Assembly: GCA_017398105.1 (NCBI GenBank)
Contig: JAFQHF010000189.1
Location: 1 to 12,384, forward strand
Direction: 5' to 3'
Length of the DNA stretch: 12,384 nt
Source: Oscillospiraceae bacterium
GTDB taxonomy: Bacteria; Bacillota_A; Clostridia; Oscillospirales; Oscillospiraceae
The notes under the pieces are model-generated. The model was given only the letters and a program-made list of their open reading frames with translations. It searched no databases and was not told the origin of the DNA. The translations under genes were made by a program, and so were the position numbers. Within the stretch, counting starts at the first letter, position 1. Every line of letters starts with the position of its first letter. This document shows, piece after piece, positions 1 through 6,910 of this stretch.

Positions 1-923
1 GAGCGGCCGGTGGAGATGACTCTTGCACCGCCAGCCTTGGCCTCGTCAGGATAAATTTCGGGAGTGGGGTTGGCGCAGGCGAAGATGATGGCATCCTTAG
101 CCATGGTAGCCACCATTTCCTTTGTTACCATGCCGGGTGCGGAAACGCCGATGAACACGTCAGCGCCCACCAGCACATCAGCAAGCTTGCCAGCCTTCTT
201 CTCCAGGTTGGTGACCTGAGCCATTTCTTCCTTGATCCAGTTTAAGTTATCGCGTCCTTCGTAGATGGCGCCCTTCCGGTCACACATGGTAATGTTCCTG
301 AAACCGGCGCTCAGCAGCAGCTTCACGATGGCGATGGCAGCGGCACCGGCACCGGAGGTAACGATCTTGACGTCTTCCTTCTTCTTGCCAACCACCTTCA
401 GGGCGTTCTGCAGACCTGCCAGAGTGATGACGGCGGTGCCGTGCTGGTCGTCGTGGAAGATGGGAATGTCGCACTTTTCCTTCAGCTTCCGCTCGATCTC
501 GAAGCAGCGGGGTGCGGAGATGTCCTCCAGGTTGATGCCGCCGAAGGAGCCGGACATCAGGTAGACAGCGTTGACGAACTCGTCAACATCCTTGGACTTG
601 ACGCACAGGGGGAAGGCATCCACGTCGGCAAAGGCCTTAAACAGGGCGCACTTGCCTTCCATAACGGGCATACCGGCCTCGGGGCCGATGTCGCCCAGAC
701 CCAGAACAGCAGTGCCGTCGGTGATGACAGCGCACAGGTTATGACGGCGGGTCAGCTCATAGGACTTGTTCACATCCTTCTGGATCTCCAGACAGGGCTG
801 TGCAACACCGGGGGTATAGGCCAGGGACAGGTCATCCTTGGTCTTGCAGGGAACCTTGCAGACAACTTCGATCTTGCCGCCCCACTCACCGTGCAGGCGC
901 AGGGATTCTTTTGCATAATCCAT
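1..923 (-). CDS. NAD(P)-dependent malic enzyme, C-terminal part cut by window edge
   Basis: This enzyme oxidatively decarboxylates malate to pyruvate, with NAD(P) and a divalent metal, in the cytoplasm. The first 307 codons are present; the reading frame runs off the left edge, so perhaps 80-100 residues are missing compared with short bacterial malic enzymes (about 390-410 aa). Visible family signatures are [10 protein letters not shown] (residues 35-44, with the catalytic-type Tyr36), [17 protein letters not shown] (75-91, with Lys91), [11 protein letters not shown] (130-140, metal-site Glu133/Asp134), [13 protein letters not shown] (153-165), and a Rossmann GAGAAAIA (191-198). The ATG at 923 is preceded by GGAG with 9 nt spacing. 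It is the third gene of the run that begins with the Ldh2-type dehydrogenase; a palindrome separates it from the LarA-type gene. Malic enzyme is secure; NAD versus NADP preference is not readable. Confidence 0.93.
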   Translation of the reverse strand, partial: MDYAKESLRLHGEWGGKIEVVCKVPCKTKDDLSLAYTPGVAQPCLEIQKDVNKSYELTRRHNLCAVITDGTAVLGLGDIGPEAGMPVMEGKCALFKAFADVDAFPLCVKSKDVDEFVNAVYLMSGSFGGINLEDISAPRCFEIERKLKEKCDIPIFHDDQHGTAVITLAGLQNALKVVGKKKEDVKIVTSGAGAAAIAIVKLLLSAGFRNITMCDRKGAIYEGRDNLNWIKEEMAQVTNLEKKAGKLADVLVGADVFIGVSAPGMVTKEMVATMAKDAIIFACANPTPEIYPDEAKAGGARVISTGR

Positions 924-947
924 ACTGTAATTCTCCAATCATTTTTT

Positions 948-974
948 GTAGGGCGGCTTGCCCTCAAGCCGCCC
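948..974. repeat. Short palindromic repeat between racemase and malic enzyme genes
   Basis: A perfect 10-bp inverted repeat (GGGCGGCTTG / CAAGCCGCCC, loop CCCT) preceded by GTA. In the direction of the flanking genes it is followed by TACAAAAAA, not by a T run, so it is unlikely to be an intrinsic terminator. The outer GTAGGGCGG resembles the arms of the palindromes at 11442-11465 and 12249-12384, which suggests one dispersed family with a variable centre. In mRNA it could act as a stabilising or processing hairpin between the two cistrons; that role is inferred. Confidence 0.7.
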
Positions 975-986
975 GGCAGAGGTTTG

Positions 987-2249
987 TTAAGCTTTCACCA
1001 TGACGGAAATACCGTTGGGGATGATGGTAACGCTGGCGTTTTCCCCCTTGTCTGCCTTCGCCATTGCCATGGCTGTATCCAGGTCGGGGGCATAGTCCAG
1101 CTTCATTTCCTTCAGGGTCTGCTCCATTTCCGGACGGGAAACGAAGATGACCCTGTGCTTCATGAGAATTCTTGCCAGGATCTGACTCTCCCACTGGTCG
1201 GGGATGGTCTCGTTCTGGGGTGTGGCCGCGCACCGGGCAAAGTGGGTTGCGGGGCTTTCGCAGTTCTTCAGGGATTGGTAAAATCCCTCGCCGCCGGTGC
1301 CGTCCGCCAGGTCAGCGCACATGATCAGCACTGCGCCCTCCTTTGCAGAGGCTTCCGCTGCCGTCAGGCCCTTGACGCTCTGATAGATGTTCTGATCCAG
1401 CGGCGCACCTCCGTTGGAGGTAATGACGATATCCGCCGGAACCGCCTGCACCTCACAGTAAGGCCGCAGGAAAGCAACACCCGCCCCATGGGCCTGCTTA
1501 AAATCACCGGCAAAGGCTGCTACGGTTCTTTTGTCATCATCGATGACCACATTGACAATGAACTGCAGCTTTGCCAGCTCCGCTGCCGCCACCATGTCAA
1601 TGTGCAGGGGATTATTCTCCAGAATGCCCGTCCGGGCATAAGGGGAGGCGATAAATTCACCGCAGTGGTTGCCCAGAACCGTAGTCTTGTCGCAGACGCC
1701 GGGCAGAACGCTCTTGCGTCCACCGGAGAAGCCTGCGAAGAAATGGGGCTCAATGAACCCTTCCGAAATCAGCAGCTCCGTCTCCACCGCCGCCCGGTCA
1801 ATGACCAGGGGAGCTCCGGAGGGCAGAATGCCGATTTCTACATTGGATGCCGGGTCAAAGGCGTCGTGGACAATGATTTTTTCCCGGCCGGCAATTTCCG
1901 CACCCAGTTTTGCCTCCAGCTCCTTTGTGGTGGTGGGACGGTGGAAGCCGGTCGCCACCAGCAAAGTGATATCGATCTGCGGGTTTCCTTCCCGCAGCTG
2001 CCGCAGCATGGGCGGCAGAATATCCCGGCTGGGCACAGGACGGGTGTGATCGGAAATGATGATGGTGCAGGTTTTCTTCCCTGCCGCCAATTCCGACAGC
2101 TTCGGCGCACCGATGGGCTGGGCCATAGCCTCCTCCACCAGCTGCGAACCGGTCTTTTCACTCTTCAGCTGATCCACCCGGCTGGTCAGCAGACCGATAT
2201 GGGGAATATCACAGGCAAGGTGGGTCCTGCCATAAGGAATGGTTATCAT
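987..2249 (-). CDS. larA: LarA-family nickel-pincer (NPN) 2-hydroxyacid racemase/epimerase
   Basis: This 420-aa cytoplasmic protein belongs to the lactate racemase LarA family (DUF2088). The family racemises or epimerises 2-hydroxyacids by hydride transfer to a covalently bound nickel-pincer nucleotide. As I recall the Lactobacillus plantarum LarA residues, all have counterparts at a constant offset of five: Asp67 and Arg70 (SDHTRP), His103 (GFHRPTT), His169 (EPHFFAGFSGGRKS), Lys179 (the pincer-attachment Lys184), His195 (GNH, nickel ligand), Gln290 and Lys293 (NIYQSVKG). The enzyme therefore looks intact. The ATG at 2249 follows GGGAG with 7 nt spacing. The cofactor genes larB, larC and larE are not in the window and must lie elsewhere if it is active. 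Its place between an Ldh2-type dehydrogenase and a malic enzyme favours malate as substrate; lactate or another 2-hydroxyacid remains possible. Confidence 0.9.
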   Translation of the reverse strand: MITIPYGRTHLACDIPHIGLLTSRVDQLKSEKTGSQLVEEAMAQPIGAPKLSELAAGKKTCTIIISDHTRPVPSRDILPPMLRQLREGNPQIDITLLVATGFHRPTTTKELEAKLGAEIAGREKIIVHDAFDPASNVEIGILPSGAPLVIDRAAVETELLISEGFIEPHFFAGFSGGRKSVLPGVCDKTTVLGNHCGEFIASPYARTGILENNPLHIDMVAAAELAKLQFIVNVVIDDDKRTVAAFAGDFKQAHGAGVAFLRPYCEVQAVPADIVITSNGGAPLDQNIYQSVKGLTAAEASAKEGAVLIMCADLADGTGGEGFYQSLKNCESPATHFARCAATPQNETIPDQWESQILARILMKHRVIFVSRPEMEQTLKEMKLDYAPDLDTAMAMAKADKGENASVTIIPNGISVMVKA

Positions 2250-2270
2250 GAAATCACTCCCAATACTTCC

Positions 2271-2358
2271 ATGTCATTGCGAGGAGCGACGCGACGTGGC
2301 AATCCCCATCACTTCAGAAGATTGCGACGCCAGTGTGCGCACTGGCTCGCAATGACAT
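2271..2358. repeat. 88-bp MITE-like element with 13-bp perfect terminal inverted repeats
   Basis: The element begins ATGTCATTGCGAG (2271-2283) and ends CTCGCAATGACAT (2346-2358), a perfect 13-bp inverted pair. Inside are a second inverted pair, GCAATC (2299-2304) / GATTGC (2320-2325), and a small hairpin CCAGTG-TGCG-CACTGG (2330-2345). It has no coding capacity. It sits in the gap between the stop of the dehydrogenase gene and the start of the LarA-type gene, so it would be transcribed within the operon. A decayed relative of its right half is at 7968-8004. I recognise the TGTCATTGCGAGGAGCG type of end as common in gut Clostridia genomes; this is from memory, not a search. Confidence 0.85.
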
Positions 2359-2364
2359 TTATTT

Positions 2365-3492
2365 TTAATAATTGCCCTTGAACACGTCTTCCTTCACAGG
2401 AGGACGGTAGTCACCGAAGTAGGAACCGAAGTCCAGACCCAGATAGTTGCACAGATCCAGAACCTCTACCATGGTGTTGTCGTTGACGGGCACGCCGTTT
2501 TCCATGATGCGCTTGACAGCGGCCACTTCCTTCTCGCCATGGGTGTAGATCTGGGTGGCGCCGTCAGCCTTGGGTGCATCCCGCAGCTCCTGCAGATAGG
2601 TGGAGAAGTGGGCCTTGATTGCTTCGGGATCGCCGAAGTAGGCAGGGTTGATGGCCATGAAGCCGTGGCAGATGTTGCCCTTGCCGCCGGTCATGCAGTA
2701 GTTGGAGGTAGCGCCCATGGAGAGGATGGAGGCGAAGATCTCGCACAGCATGCCGTAGCCGTAGCCCTTATGGCTGCCCAGCTGCTCCGTAGAGCCGCCC
2801 AGAGGCATGATGCCGCCGCCGTTCTTGGCAACGATGTTTGCCAGAACGTCAGGTGCGTTGGTGGAAGGATGGCCGTCCTTGTCCAGAGCCCAGCCCTCAG
2901 GCAGAGGCTTTTCCATCTTGTTGTACATCTCCAGCTTGCCGCGGGTGACCACGGTGGTGGAGGAATCGAAGAAGAAATCATAGGGCTCTGCGGGGAATGC
3001 ACAGGCAATGGGGTTGGAACCCAGCATAGCCTTGCGGCCGTTGGTGGGAACCATGATGGCTTCACTGTTGGTGCAGGAGAATCCCATCAGACCCTCCTTG
3101 CAGGCCATCTTGGCATAGTAGCCGGCGATGCCGTAGTGGTTGGAATTACGGACAGAGACGATGCCCACGCCGGTCTTTTTTGCCTTTTCAATCGCCAGCT
3201 CCATAGCCTGATGGGAGACCAGCTGACCCATGGCATCATGGGCGTCGATAACAGCAGAGATGGGGGTCTCGAAGACCACCTCGGGCTTGGCATCGATCTT
3301 GATCATGCCCTTCTCGATGCACTTATGGTAGCGCACCATTCTCTGCATACCATGGGACTCAATACCAAACAGATCGGAGGTCAGCAGCACATCCTGGATG
3401 ATGTCCGCCTCCTTTTCGGTAAAACCAAACTTCTGGAAGGCATCCATGCAGAAACGGTGCAGGATGTCATAGGACCAATACTGATATGCCAT
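2365..3492 (-). CDS. Ldh2-family malate/L-lactate-type NAD(P)-dependent dehydrogenase
   Basis: This 375-aa protein is in the Ldh_2 family (COG2055), which oxidises 2-hydroxyacids such as malate, sulfolactate or ureidoglycolate with NAD(P) and is unrelated in fold to classical lactate dehydrogenases. Seen in sequence are IESHGMQR (44-51; His47 is the family's catalytic-type His), SVRNSNHYGIAGYYA (113-127; cofactor and substrate region), MLGSNPIACAFP (156-167), and LGSHKGYG (238-245). The length is a little above the usual 330-360 aa. The ATG at 3492 is preceded by GAGGT with 7 nt spacing. It is the promoter-proximal gene of the run and lies about 75 nt below a near-consensus promoter. The substrate is not readable from motifs; the neighbouring racemase and malic enzyme make malate the best guess. 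Confidence 0.9.
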   Translation of the reverse strand: MAYQYWSYDILHRFCMDAFQKFGFTEKEADIIQDVLLTSDLFGIESHGMQRMVRYHKCIEKGMIKIDAKPEVVFETPISAVIDAHDAMGQLVSHQAMELAIEKAKKTGVGIVSVRNSNHYGIAGYYAKMACKEGLMGFSCTNSEAIMVPTNGRKAMLGSNPIACAFPAEPYDFFFDSSTTVVTRGKLEMYNKMEKPLPEGWALDKDGHPSTNAPDVLANIVAKNGGGIMPLGGSTEQLGSHKGYGYGMLCEIFASILSMGATSNYCMTGGKGNICHGFMAINPAYFGDPEAIKAHFSTYLQELRDAPKADGATQIYTHGEKEVAAVKRIMENGVPVNDNTMVEVLDLCNYLGLDFGSYFGDYRPPVKEDVFKGNY

Positions 3493-3575
3493 AAGCGTTA
3501 CCTCATTTCTCCCGCCCGAAAAACAGACGGGTAATTCATAAATTTTTATCGCAAAAGCTGCCGATGGTTACTTCT

Positions 3576-3604
3576 TTTATACCCTGTTTTCCCCTCAATG
3601 TCAA
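3576..3604 (-). promoter_or_regulatory. Near-consensus sigma-A promoter of the dehydrogenase-racemase-malic enzyme operon
   Basis: On the minus strand the -35 box is TTGACA (3604-3599), the spacer is 17 bp, and the -10 box is TATAAA (3581-3576), one mismatch from consensus. Transcription would start near 3569, giving an untranslated leader of about 75 nt that contains a weak GC-rich hairpin just upstream of the ribosome-binding site. The -35 box overlaps by 2 bp a perfect 15-bp palindrome (3603-3636). Confidence 0.85.
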
Positions 3605-3636
3605 CGGGACGCGTTTTAGAAAAAACGCGTCCCGTT
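3603..3636 (-). terminator. Perfect 15-bp stem hairpin: probable terminator of the upstream hydrolase gene, abutting a promoter
   Basis: The arms 3603-3617 and 3622-3636 are exact reverse complements (AACGGGACGCGTTTT) with a 4-nt loop. It lies 51 nt beyond the stop of the hydrolase gene at 3688, so a terminator is the plain reading. In that direction the stem is followed by GACATTG rather than a T run, which weakens the call; on the plus strand it is followed by TT, making a four-T stretch, but no plus-strand gene ends here. Because it touches the -35 box at 3604 it could instead, or also, be an operator. Confidence 0.6.
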
Positions 3637-3687
3637 TTAGGTATTTTGCCAGTTATTTTTGTTTGGAAATTGGGATGTTCTCTCTGT

Positions 3688-4839
3688 TTACCACTGGTAG
3701 CAGAAGGTGTGGGAGCCGATGGTTCCCCACACGTTGTCGTTCACCGGCCCGGTGGAGAAGAACACCACATCCTTATCCAGCACATAGGGGCCATACTGCG
3801 CCCGGCGGATGGCTTCGTACTGAATGTGGGTGGGATTCGCCAGATACAGCCGGTCTGCGGAGATAAACTGTCCCTGGGCATAGACGATTCCATTGATGCT
3901 GCTCTGGAAGTTCCCTGCCGCAAGCCGGTTCAGGATCACCTCTGCAATGGCCTGTTGTCCCTCGAAGGGCTCGCTTTCCGCCTCCATGCACAGCAGGGCA
4001 GCCATCAGATCCTTCTCTTCCTGGGTCAGTTCTATTCCGGGATAGCGGTATTCATCGGTATTGGGTGCAGGCTCGTATACAAAGGGTTCAGCCGGCATCT
4101 GCGCCGGATCATAGATCCAGGAGCCCAGATAGCCCGCGATCACGGAGCCGTCTGCAAAGCCGTTTGCCAGACCGTTTTTCAGATTCCACTGGGTATAATG
4201 ATCCAGGCAGGGATCATTCACCAGGATCTTTCCGTCGGCGGACAGGCCGGTAAGCACGATAAAATGCTGGGTCTGGGTAAAAATAGACCGGTCACCCATC
4301 AGGGTGATGACGATTTTTCCCTCCTGAAGGGCCTGCTTTGCCACATGGAAATTGGCAGCCTTCTCCCAGGGCAGCTGCAGCTGGTCGGAAGCGTATTCCA
4401 GCCACTGCATACTGTTTCCAATATAATCGGCAAAGTATCCCGCCAGCTCATCCGGACGGTACTCATACCGGGTCAGATAGGAAGCGACCATGGAAAGGGC
4501 TGCGATGTTGCTGCCGCTGGTGGCCAGGGTGCCGGAGCGGTAGCGGATATCCGGATAATCCGTCATGTAAAACAGAGGCACACTGTCATAGTGCTCCCGG
4601 GAAATGGTGACCTCCGGTTCCGTTTCCGGGGGCAGGGTCGGCTCCGTTTCCGGAGGGAGGGTTTCCTGAGTTTCCTCGGAAGGCACTGTCACCGGATGGG
4701 GATAGGCCGTCAGGGCCGTCCGTTCCGGCTCCTGCCGGACATGCATGGAGTCCCGGAGCATGTCCGTAAATGCAGCCGCTGTCAGCGCCATCAAAAGCGC
4801 TGCCAGTATGGTAAGGATTCCCTTTTTCTTCCAGCCCAT
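3688..4839 (-). CDS. Exported C39-like (Cys to Ser) plus SleB/CwlJ-type cell-wall hydrolase
   Basis: This 383-aa protein has an N-terminal hydrophobic export segment (about residues 6-25), a Glu/Thr/Pro-rich spacer (55-76), a C39-like papain-fold domain (about 88-240) and a cell-wall hydrolase domain of the SleB/CwlJ type (Hydrolase_2, about 280-383). The hydrolase domain carries Glu286 in CMEAESEP and the AIAEVILNRL helix. In the C39-like domain the His (TQHFIV, His192) and Asp (VNDP, Asp209) are present, but the expected Cys is Ser110 (TSGSNIAA); the tandem paralog has TSGCSIT. That domain is therefore probably inactive or a binding module. The ATG at 4839 was chosen over 4854 because GGAGG lies 9 nt upstream of it, while 4854 has no ribosome-binding site. 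The likely substrate is peptidoglycan outside the membrane; bond specificity is unknown. Confidence 0.82.
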   Translation of the reverse strand: MGWKKKGILTILAALLMALTAAAFTDMLRDSMHVRQEPERTALTAYPHPVTVPSEETQETLPPETEPTLPPETEPEVTISREHYDSVPLFYMTDYPDIRYRSGTLATSGSNIAALSMVASYLTRYEYRPDELAGYFADYIGNSMQWLEYASDQLQLPWEKAANFHVAKQALQEGKIVITLMGDRSIFTQTQHFIVLTGLSADGKILVNDPCLDHYTQWNLKNGLANGFADGSVIAGYLGSWIYDPAQMPAEPFVYEPAPNTDEYRYPGIELTQEEKDLMAALLCMEAESEPFEGQQAIAEVILNRLAAGNFQSSINGIVYAQGQFISADRLYLANPTHIQYEAIRRAQYGPYVLDKDVVFFSTGPVNDNVWGTIGSHTFCYQW

Positions 4840-4878
4840 AGCCCGAACCTCCATTTCTTTTGCTCATTTTGTTGCTCT

Positions 4879-4908
4879 AGCATACCACAAAGCAGGCTCA
4901 CCTGTCCA
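4879..4908 (-). promoter_or_regulatory. Promoter of the Ser-variant hydrolase gene
   Basis: On the minus strand there is TGGACA (4908-4903), an 18-bp spacer, and TATGCT (4884-4879) preceded by TG plus one base, that is, an extended -10. It lies about 40 nt upstream of the chosen start at 4839, and downstream of the terminator of the preceding gene, so this gene appears to have its own transcript. Confidence 0.6.
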
Positions 4909-4952
4909 TGTACACTTTTTCTAAATTGCATGTTCACAATTATTGCATTTTT

Positions 4953-4989
4953 AACAAAAATCCGGTATTTCCCTCAGGAAATACCGGAT
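4953..4989 (-). terminator. Intrinsic terminator after the Cys-variant hydrolase gene
   Basis: A perfect 13-bp stem (ATCCGGTATTTCC at 4960-4972 paired with 4977-4989, 4-nt loop) is followed in the minus direction by TTTTGTT. It begins 12 nt beyond the stop codon at 5001, so it is a textbook rho-independent terminator for that gene. Confidence 0.92.
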
Positions 4990-5000
4990 CTAAGCTTGCA

Positions 5001-6137
5001 TTAATAACAGAAAATATGTCCGCCGATCTCGCCCCAGACATCCACGGTGCTGGGATAGGTTGCAAAGTAGAATACTTCCTCCGGCAGAATATAGGGGCCG
5101 TAAAGCGCCCGCTCAATGGCTTCGTACTGAGCCTGGGAGGGCTTCGCATCGTCCAGGAAGGGAACGCTGCGGAACTGGCCTTCGGCATAGATGACGCCGT
5201 TGAGGGTATTGGAGAATTTTTCGGAGTGCAGCCGGTTCAGAACTACTTCTGCCACAGCCTGCTGACCGTCGGCACATTCGCCCTGGGCTTCCACCCAGAC
5301 CACCTTTGCCAGCAGACGCTTTTCTTCCGGTGTCAGCTGAATCTCAGGATAGCGGGGGTTGCTCTTGTCCAGTTCTTCCTCAAAATACAGGAAGGGCTCT
5401 GCCGGCATATCCTTCTTGTCGAAGACCCAGGCACCCTCATAGCCCCGGAGGATATCGCCCTCACTAAAGCCGTTTGCAAAGGCATTCTTCAGATCCCAGC
5501 GGTCATAGTTGGGAGCATAGGAGTCGTTGACCATCAGCTTGCCTTCTTCATTGATGCCGGTGACCACGATAAAGTGCTGGGTGTCGGTAAAGATGGACTT
5601 GGAGTTCATCAGGATCACCGCAACCTTACCCTTCTTGATCTCAGCCAGAGTGCGGTGCCAGTTTTCCGGCTTCAGGAAGAAGAGCTTCATGGCTCTGGCA
5701 CCGATCTCCAGGCGGTCAATGTTGTTGACGCCCTCGCCGCCGAAATACCGGGCCAGCTGGTCGGGCAGGTATTCATGATCCGTCAGATAGGTGGCTACCA
5801 TGGCAAGAGACGTAATGCTGCAGCCGCTGGTGGCAACCGTTCCGTTGCCGTACATGGTGTCGGGATAATCCGTCTGGAAGTACAGGGGAACCTTGTCATA
5901 GGTCTTCTTAACCGGAGCCTCCTCCGGCTGGGTCTCTTCGGGAACAGTCTCCTGCTCAGGAATCGTCTGCTGAACTTCCGTTTCCAAAACCGCAGTGGTT
6001 TCTGCGGGAATCGTTTCAATTTGTATTGCCGGAGTGGTTTCCAGCAGCACTTCAGATGCACTGGCCGGCATTGCGGCGACCTGCAGCACAGATACGGCCG
6101 CAAGTGCTGTGCAAAGGATCTTTCGTAAATCGAGCAC
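5001..6137 (-). CDS. Secreted C39-like peptidase plus SleB/CwlJ-type cell-wall hydrolase
   Basis: This 378-aa protein is the tandem paralog of the gene at 3688-4839. It has a clean signal peptide (residues 1-28, ending near MPASA-SE), a Glu/Thr/Pro-rich spacer (30-75), a C39-like papain-fold domain (about 78-235) and a terminal SleB/CwlJ-type hydrolase domain (about 270-378). Unlike its paralog it keeps the full putative triad: Cys106 (TSGCSIT), His188 (TQHFIV) and Asp205 (VNDS). The hydrolase domain carries Glu283 (WVEAQGEC) and AVAEVVLNRL. The start is taken as GTG at 6137 because AAAGGAG precedes it with 8 nt spacing and it begins the signal peptide directly; the TTG at 6170 further upstream lacks a ribosome-binding site. 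It has its own promoter and terminator. The protein probably acts on peptidoglycan or wall peptides; it could be linked to sporulation or growth, but no spore-specific signal is visible. Confidence 0.86.
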   Translation of the reverse strand: MLDLRKILCTALAAVSVLQVAAMPASASEVLLETTPAIQIETIPAETTAVLETEVQQTIPEQETVPEETQPEEAPVKKTYDKVPLYFQTDYPDTMYGNGTVATSGCSITSLAMVATYLTDHEYLPDQLARYFGGEGVNNIDRLEIGARAMKLFFLKPENWHRTLAEIKKGKVAVILMNSKSIFTDTQHFIVVTGINEEGKLMVNDSYAPNYDRWDLKNAFANGFSEGDILRGYEGAWVFDKKDMPAEPFLYFEEELDKSNPRYPEIQLTPEEKRLLAKVVWVEAQGECADGQQAVAEVVLNRLHSEKFSNTLNGVIYAEGQFRSVPFLDDAKPSQAQYEAIERALYGPYILPEEVFYFATYPSTVDVWGEIGGHIFCY

Positions 6138-6198
6138 GCATTCATCTCCTTTATCCGGGGTGGGTTTCAAAGCTCATAGCATGGCAATTTATTGTCTT

Positions 6199-6227
6199 AT
6201 TATACACCACAAACCCTTCCAATGCAA
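6199..6227 (-). promoter_or_regulatory. Promoter of the Cys-variant hydrolase gene
   Basis: On the minus strand there is a perfect TATAAT (6204-6199), 17 bp below TTGCAT (6227-6222), which matches the -35 consensus at three positions. It lies about 60 nt upstream of the GTG start at 6137. It is divergent from the plus-strand promoter at 6280-6308. Confidence 0.6.
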
Positions 6228-6279
6228 GCAGATTTTCTCATTTCAGATTCCAAAGATAGCCAAAAAAACCATCAGATAT

Positions 6280-6308
6280 TTGACAAACCTGCCACAAAGG
6301 ACTATAAT
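6280..6308 (+). promoter_or_regulatory. Perfect consensus sigma-A promoter of the lipoprotein hydrolase gene
   Basis: TTGACA (6280-6285), a 17-bp spacer and TATAAT (6303-6308) match the consensus at every position. The expected start is near 6315, about 28 nt before the ATG at 6343. Such a promoter needs no activator, so the gene is probably expressed constitutively unless it is repressed. Confidence 0.9.
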
Positions 6309-6342
6309 AGTTGCAAAATTCAACTATTTTTCAGGTGATTTT

Positions 6343-6876
6343 ATGAACAAGCTGATCAGCCTTCTTCTGGCCGTCCTTCTGCTGGGCGGCTGCGCCGGCG
6401 CTGCCCCGGTCGAAACCACGGTTCCGCCGGAAACCACTGCCGCCGAAACCACATCCCCGGAAACCACCGCTGCCCCCACGGAAACGGAGACCGAACCTCC
6501 GGTACCGGTGCTGGAGCTGACGGAGGAGGAGCAGACCATGCTCCTGAAGATTGGCATGGCGGAGCGGGGGCACACGGAATGCACCGAATGCATTGCACTG
6601 GTCATGTGCACCATTCTGAACCGGGTGGAAAGCAGCCGCTTCGGCAGCTCCATCAAGAGCGTTCTGTTTGCGGAAAACCAGTTCACTCCGGTCTCCACCG
6701 GTGCCTATCAGAAGGCCGAACCCAACGAAGCCACCCAGGAAGCCCTGGCCATGGTCATTTACGGCTGGGATGAAAGCCAGGGGGCCCTGTACTATGAATG
6801 GTGCGAAGGTGAATCCTGGCACAGCAAGAATTTAAACCTGCTGTTCCAGCATTGCGATACCCGGTTTTATAATTGA
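6343..6876 (+). CDS. Lipoprotein cell-wall hydrolase, SleB/CwlJ-type single domain
   Basis: This 177-aa protein starts with a lipoprotein signal peptide (MNKLISLLLAVLLLGGC): the lipobox LGGC puts lipidated Cys17 at the outer face of the membrane. A Thr/Glu/Pro-rich tether (about 22-56, with repeated ETT units) leads to a SleB/CwlJ-type hydrolase domain (about 58-177) carrying Glu74 (GMAERGHTEC) and CIALVMCTILNRV. It corresponds to the C-terminal half of the two genes to its left, without the C39-like domain. The ATG at 6343 has AGGTG 6 nt upstream. The same frame stays open far upstream (from before 6000), but that part lies opposite the neighbouring gene and includes the promoter, so it is not coding. 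The inferred role is peptidoglycan cleavage near the membrane. Confidence 0.87.
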   Translation: MNKLISLLLAVLLLGGCAGAAPVETTVPPETTAAETTSPETTAAPTETETEPPVPVLELTEEEQTMLLKIGMAERGHTECTECIALVMCTILNRVESSRFGSSIKSVLFAENQFTPVSTGAYQKAEPNEATQEALAMVIYGWDESQGALYYEWCEGESWHSKNLNLLFQHCDTRFYN

Positions 6877-6877
6877 G

Positions 6878-6910
6878 AAAAAGCAGCCACCTTACCGGAT
6901 GGCTGCTTTT
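6878..6910. terminator. Bidirectional intrinsic terminator between convergent genes
   Basis: An 11-bp perfect stem (AAAAGCAGCCA at 6879-6889 with 6900-6910, 10-nt loop) ends in TTTT on the plus strand and TTTTT on the minus strand. It serves the lipoprotein gene ending at 6876 and the XRE gene ending at 6909; its right end overlaps the last two bases of the XRE stop codon. Confidence 0.9.

Noticed and set aside
2271..2358. CRISPR array or insertion sequence.
   Set aside because: There is a single inverted-repeat unit with no regularly spaced direct repeats and no transposase. The same holds for the repeats at 948-974, 11442-11465 and 12249-12384.
441..2381. A 646-codon open frame on the plus strand, and other long plus-strand frames at 2539-3534, 3598-5004, 4908-6128 and 9722-11119.
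   Set aside because: Each lies opposite a recognised minus-strand gene, has no recognisable domain and includes stretches across terminators or repeats. Long antisense frames are expected in GC-rich coding DNA.
3493..3569. Possible riboswitch in the leader of the dehydrogenase operon.
   Set aside because: Only a weak GC-rich hairpin is present, and the leader is too short; no known aptamer core was recognised.
5995..6342. Upstream extension of the lipoprotein gene frame to about 5995.
   Set aside because: It would run through the opposite gene and the perfect promoter at 6280-6308; the lipobox signal peptide starts cleanly at 6343.
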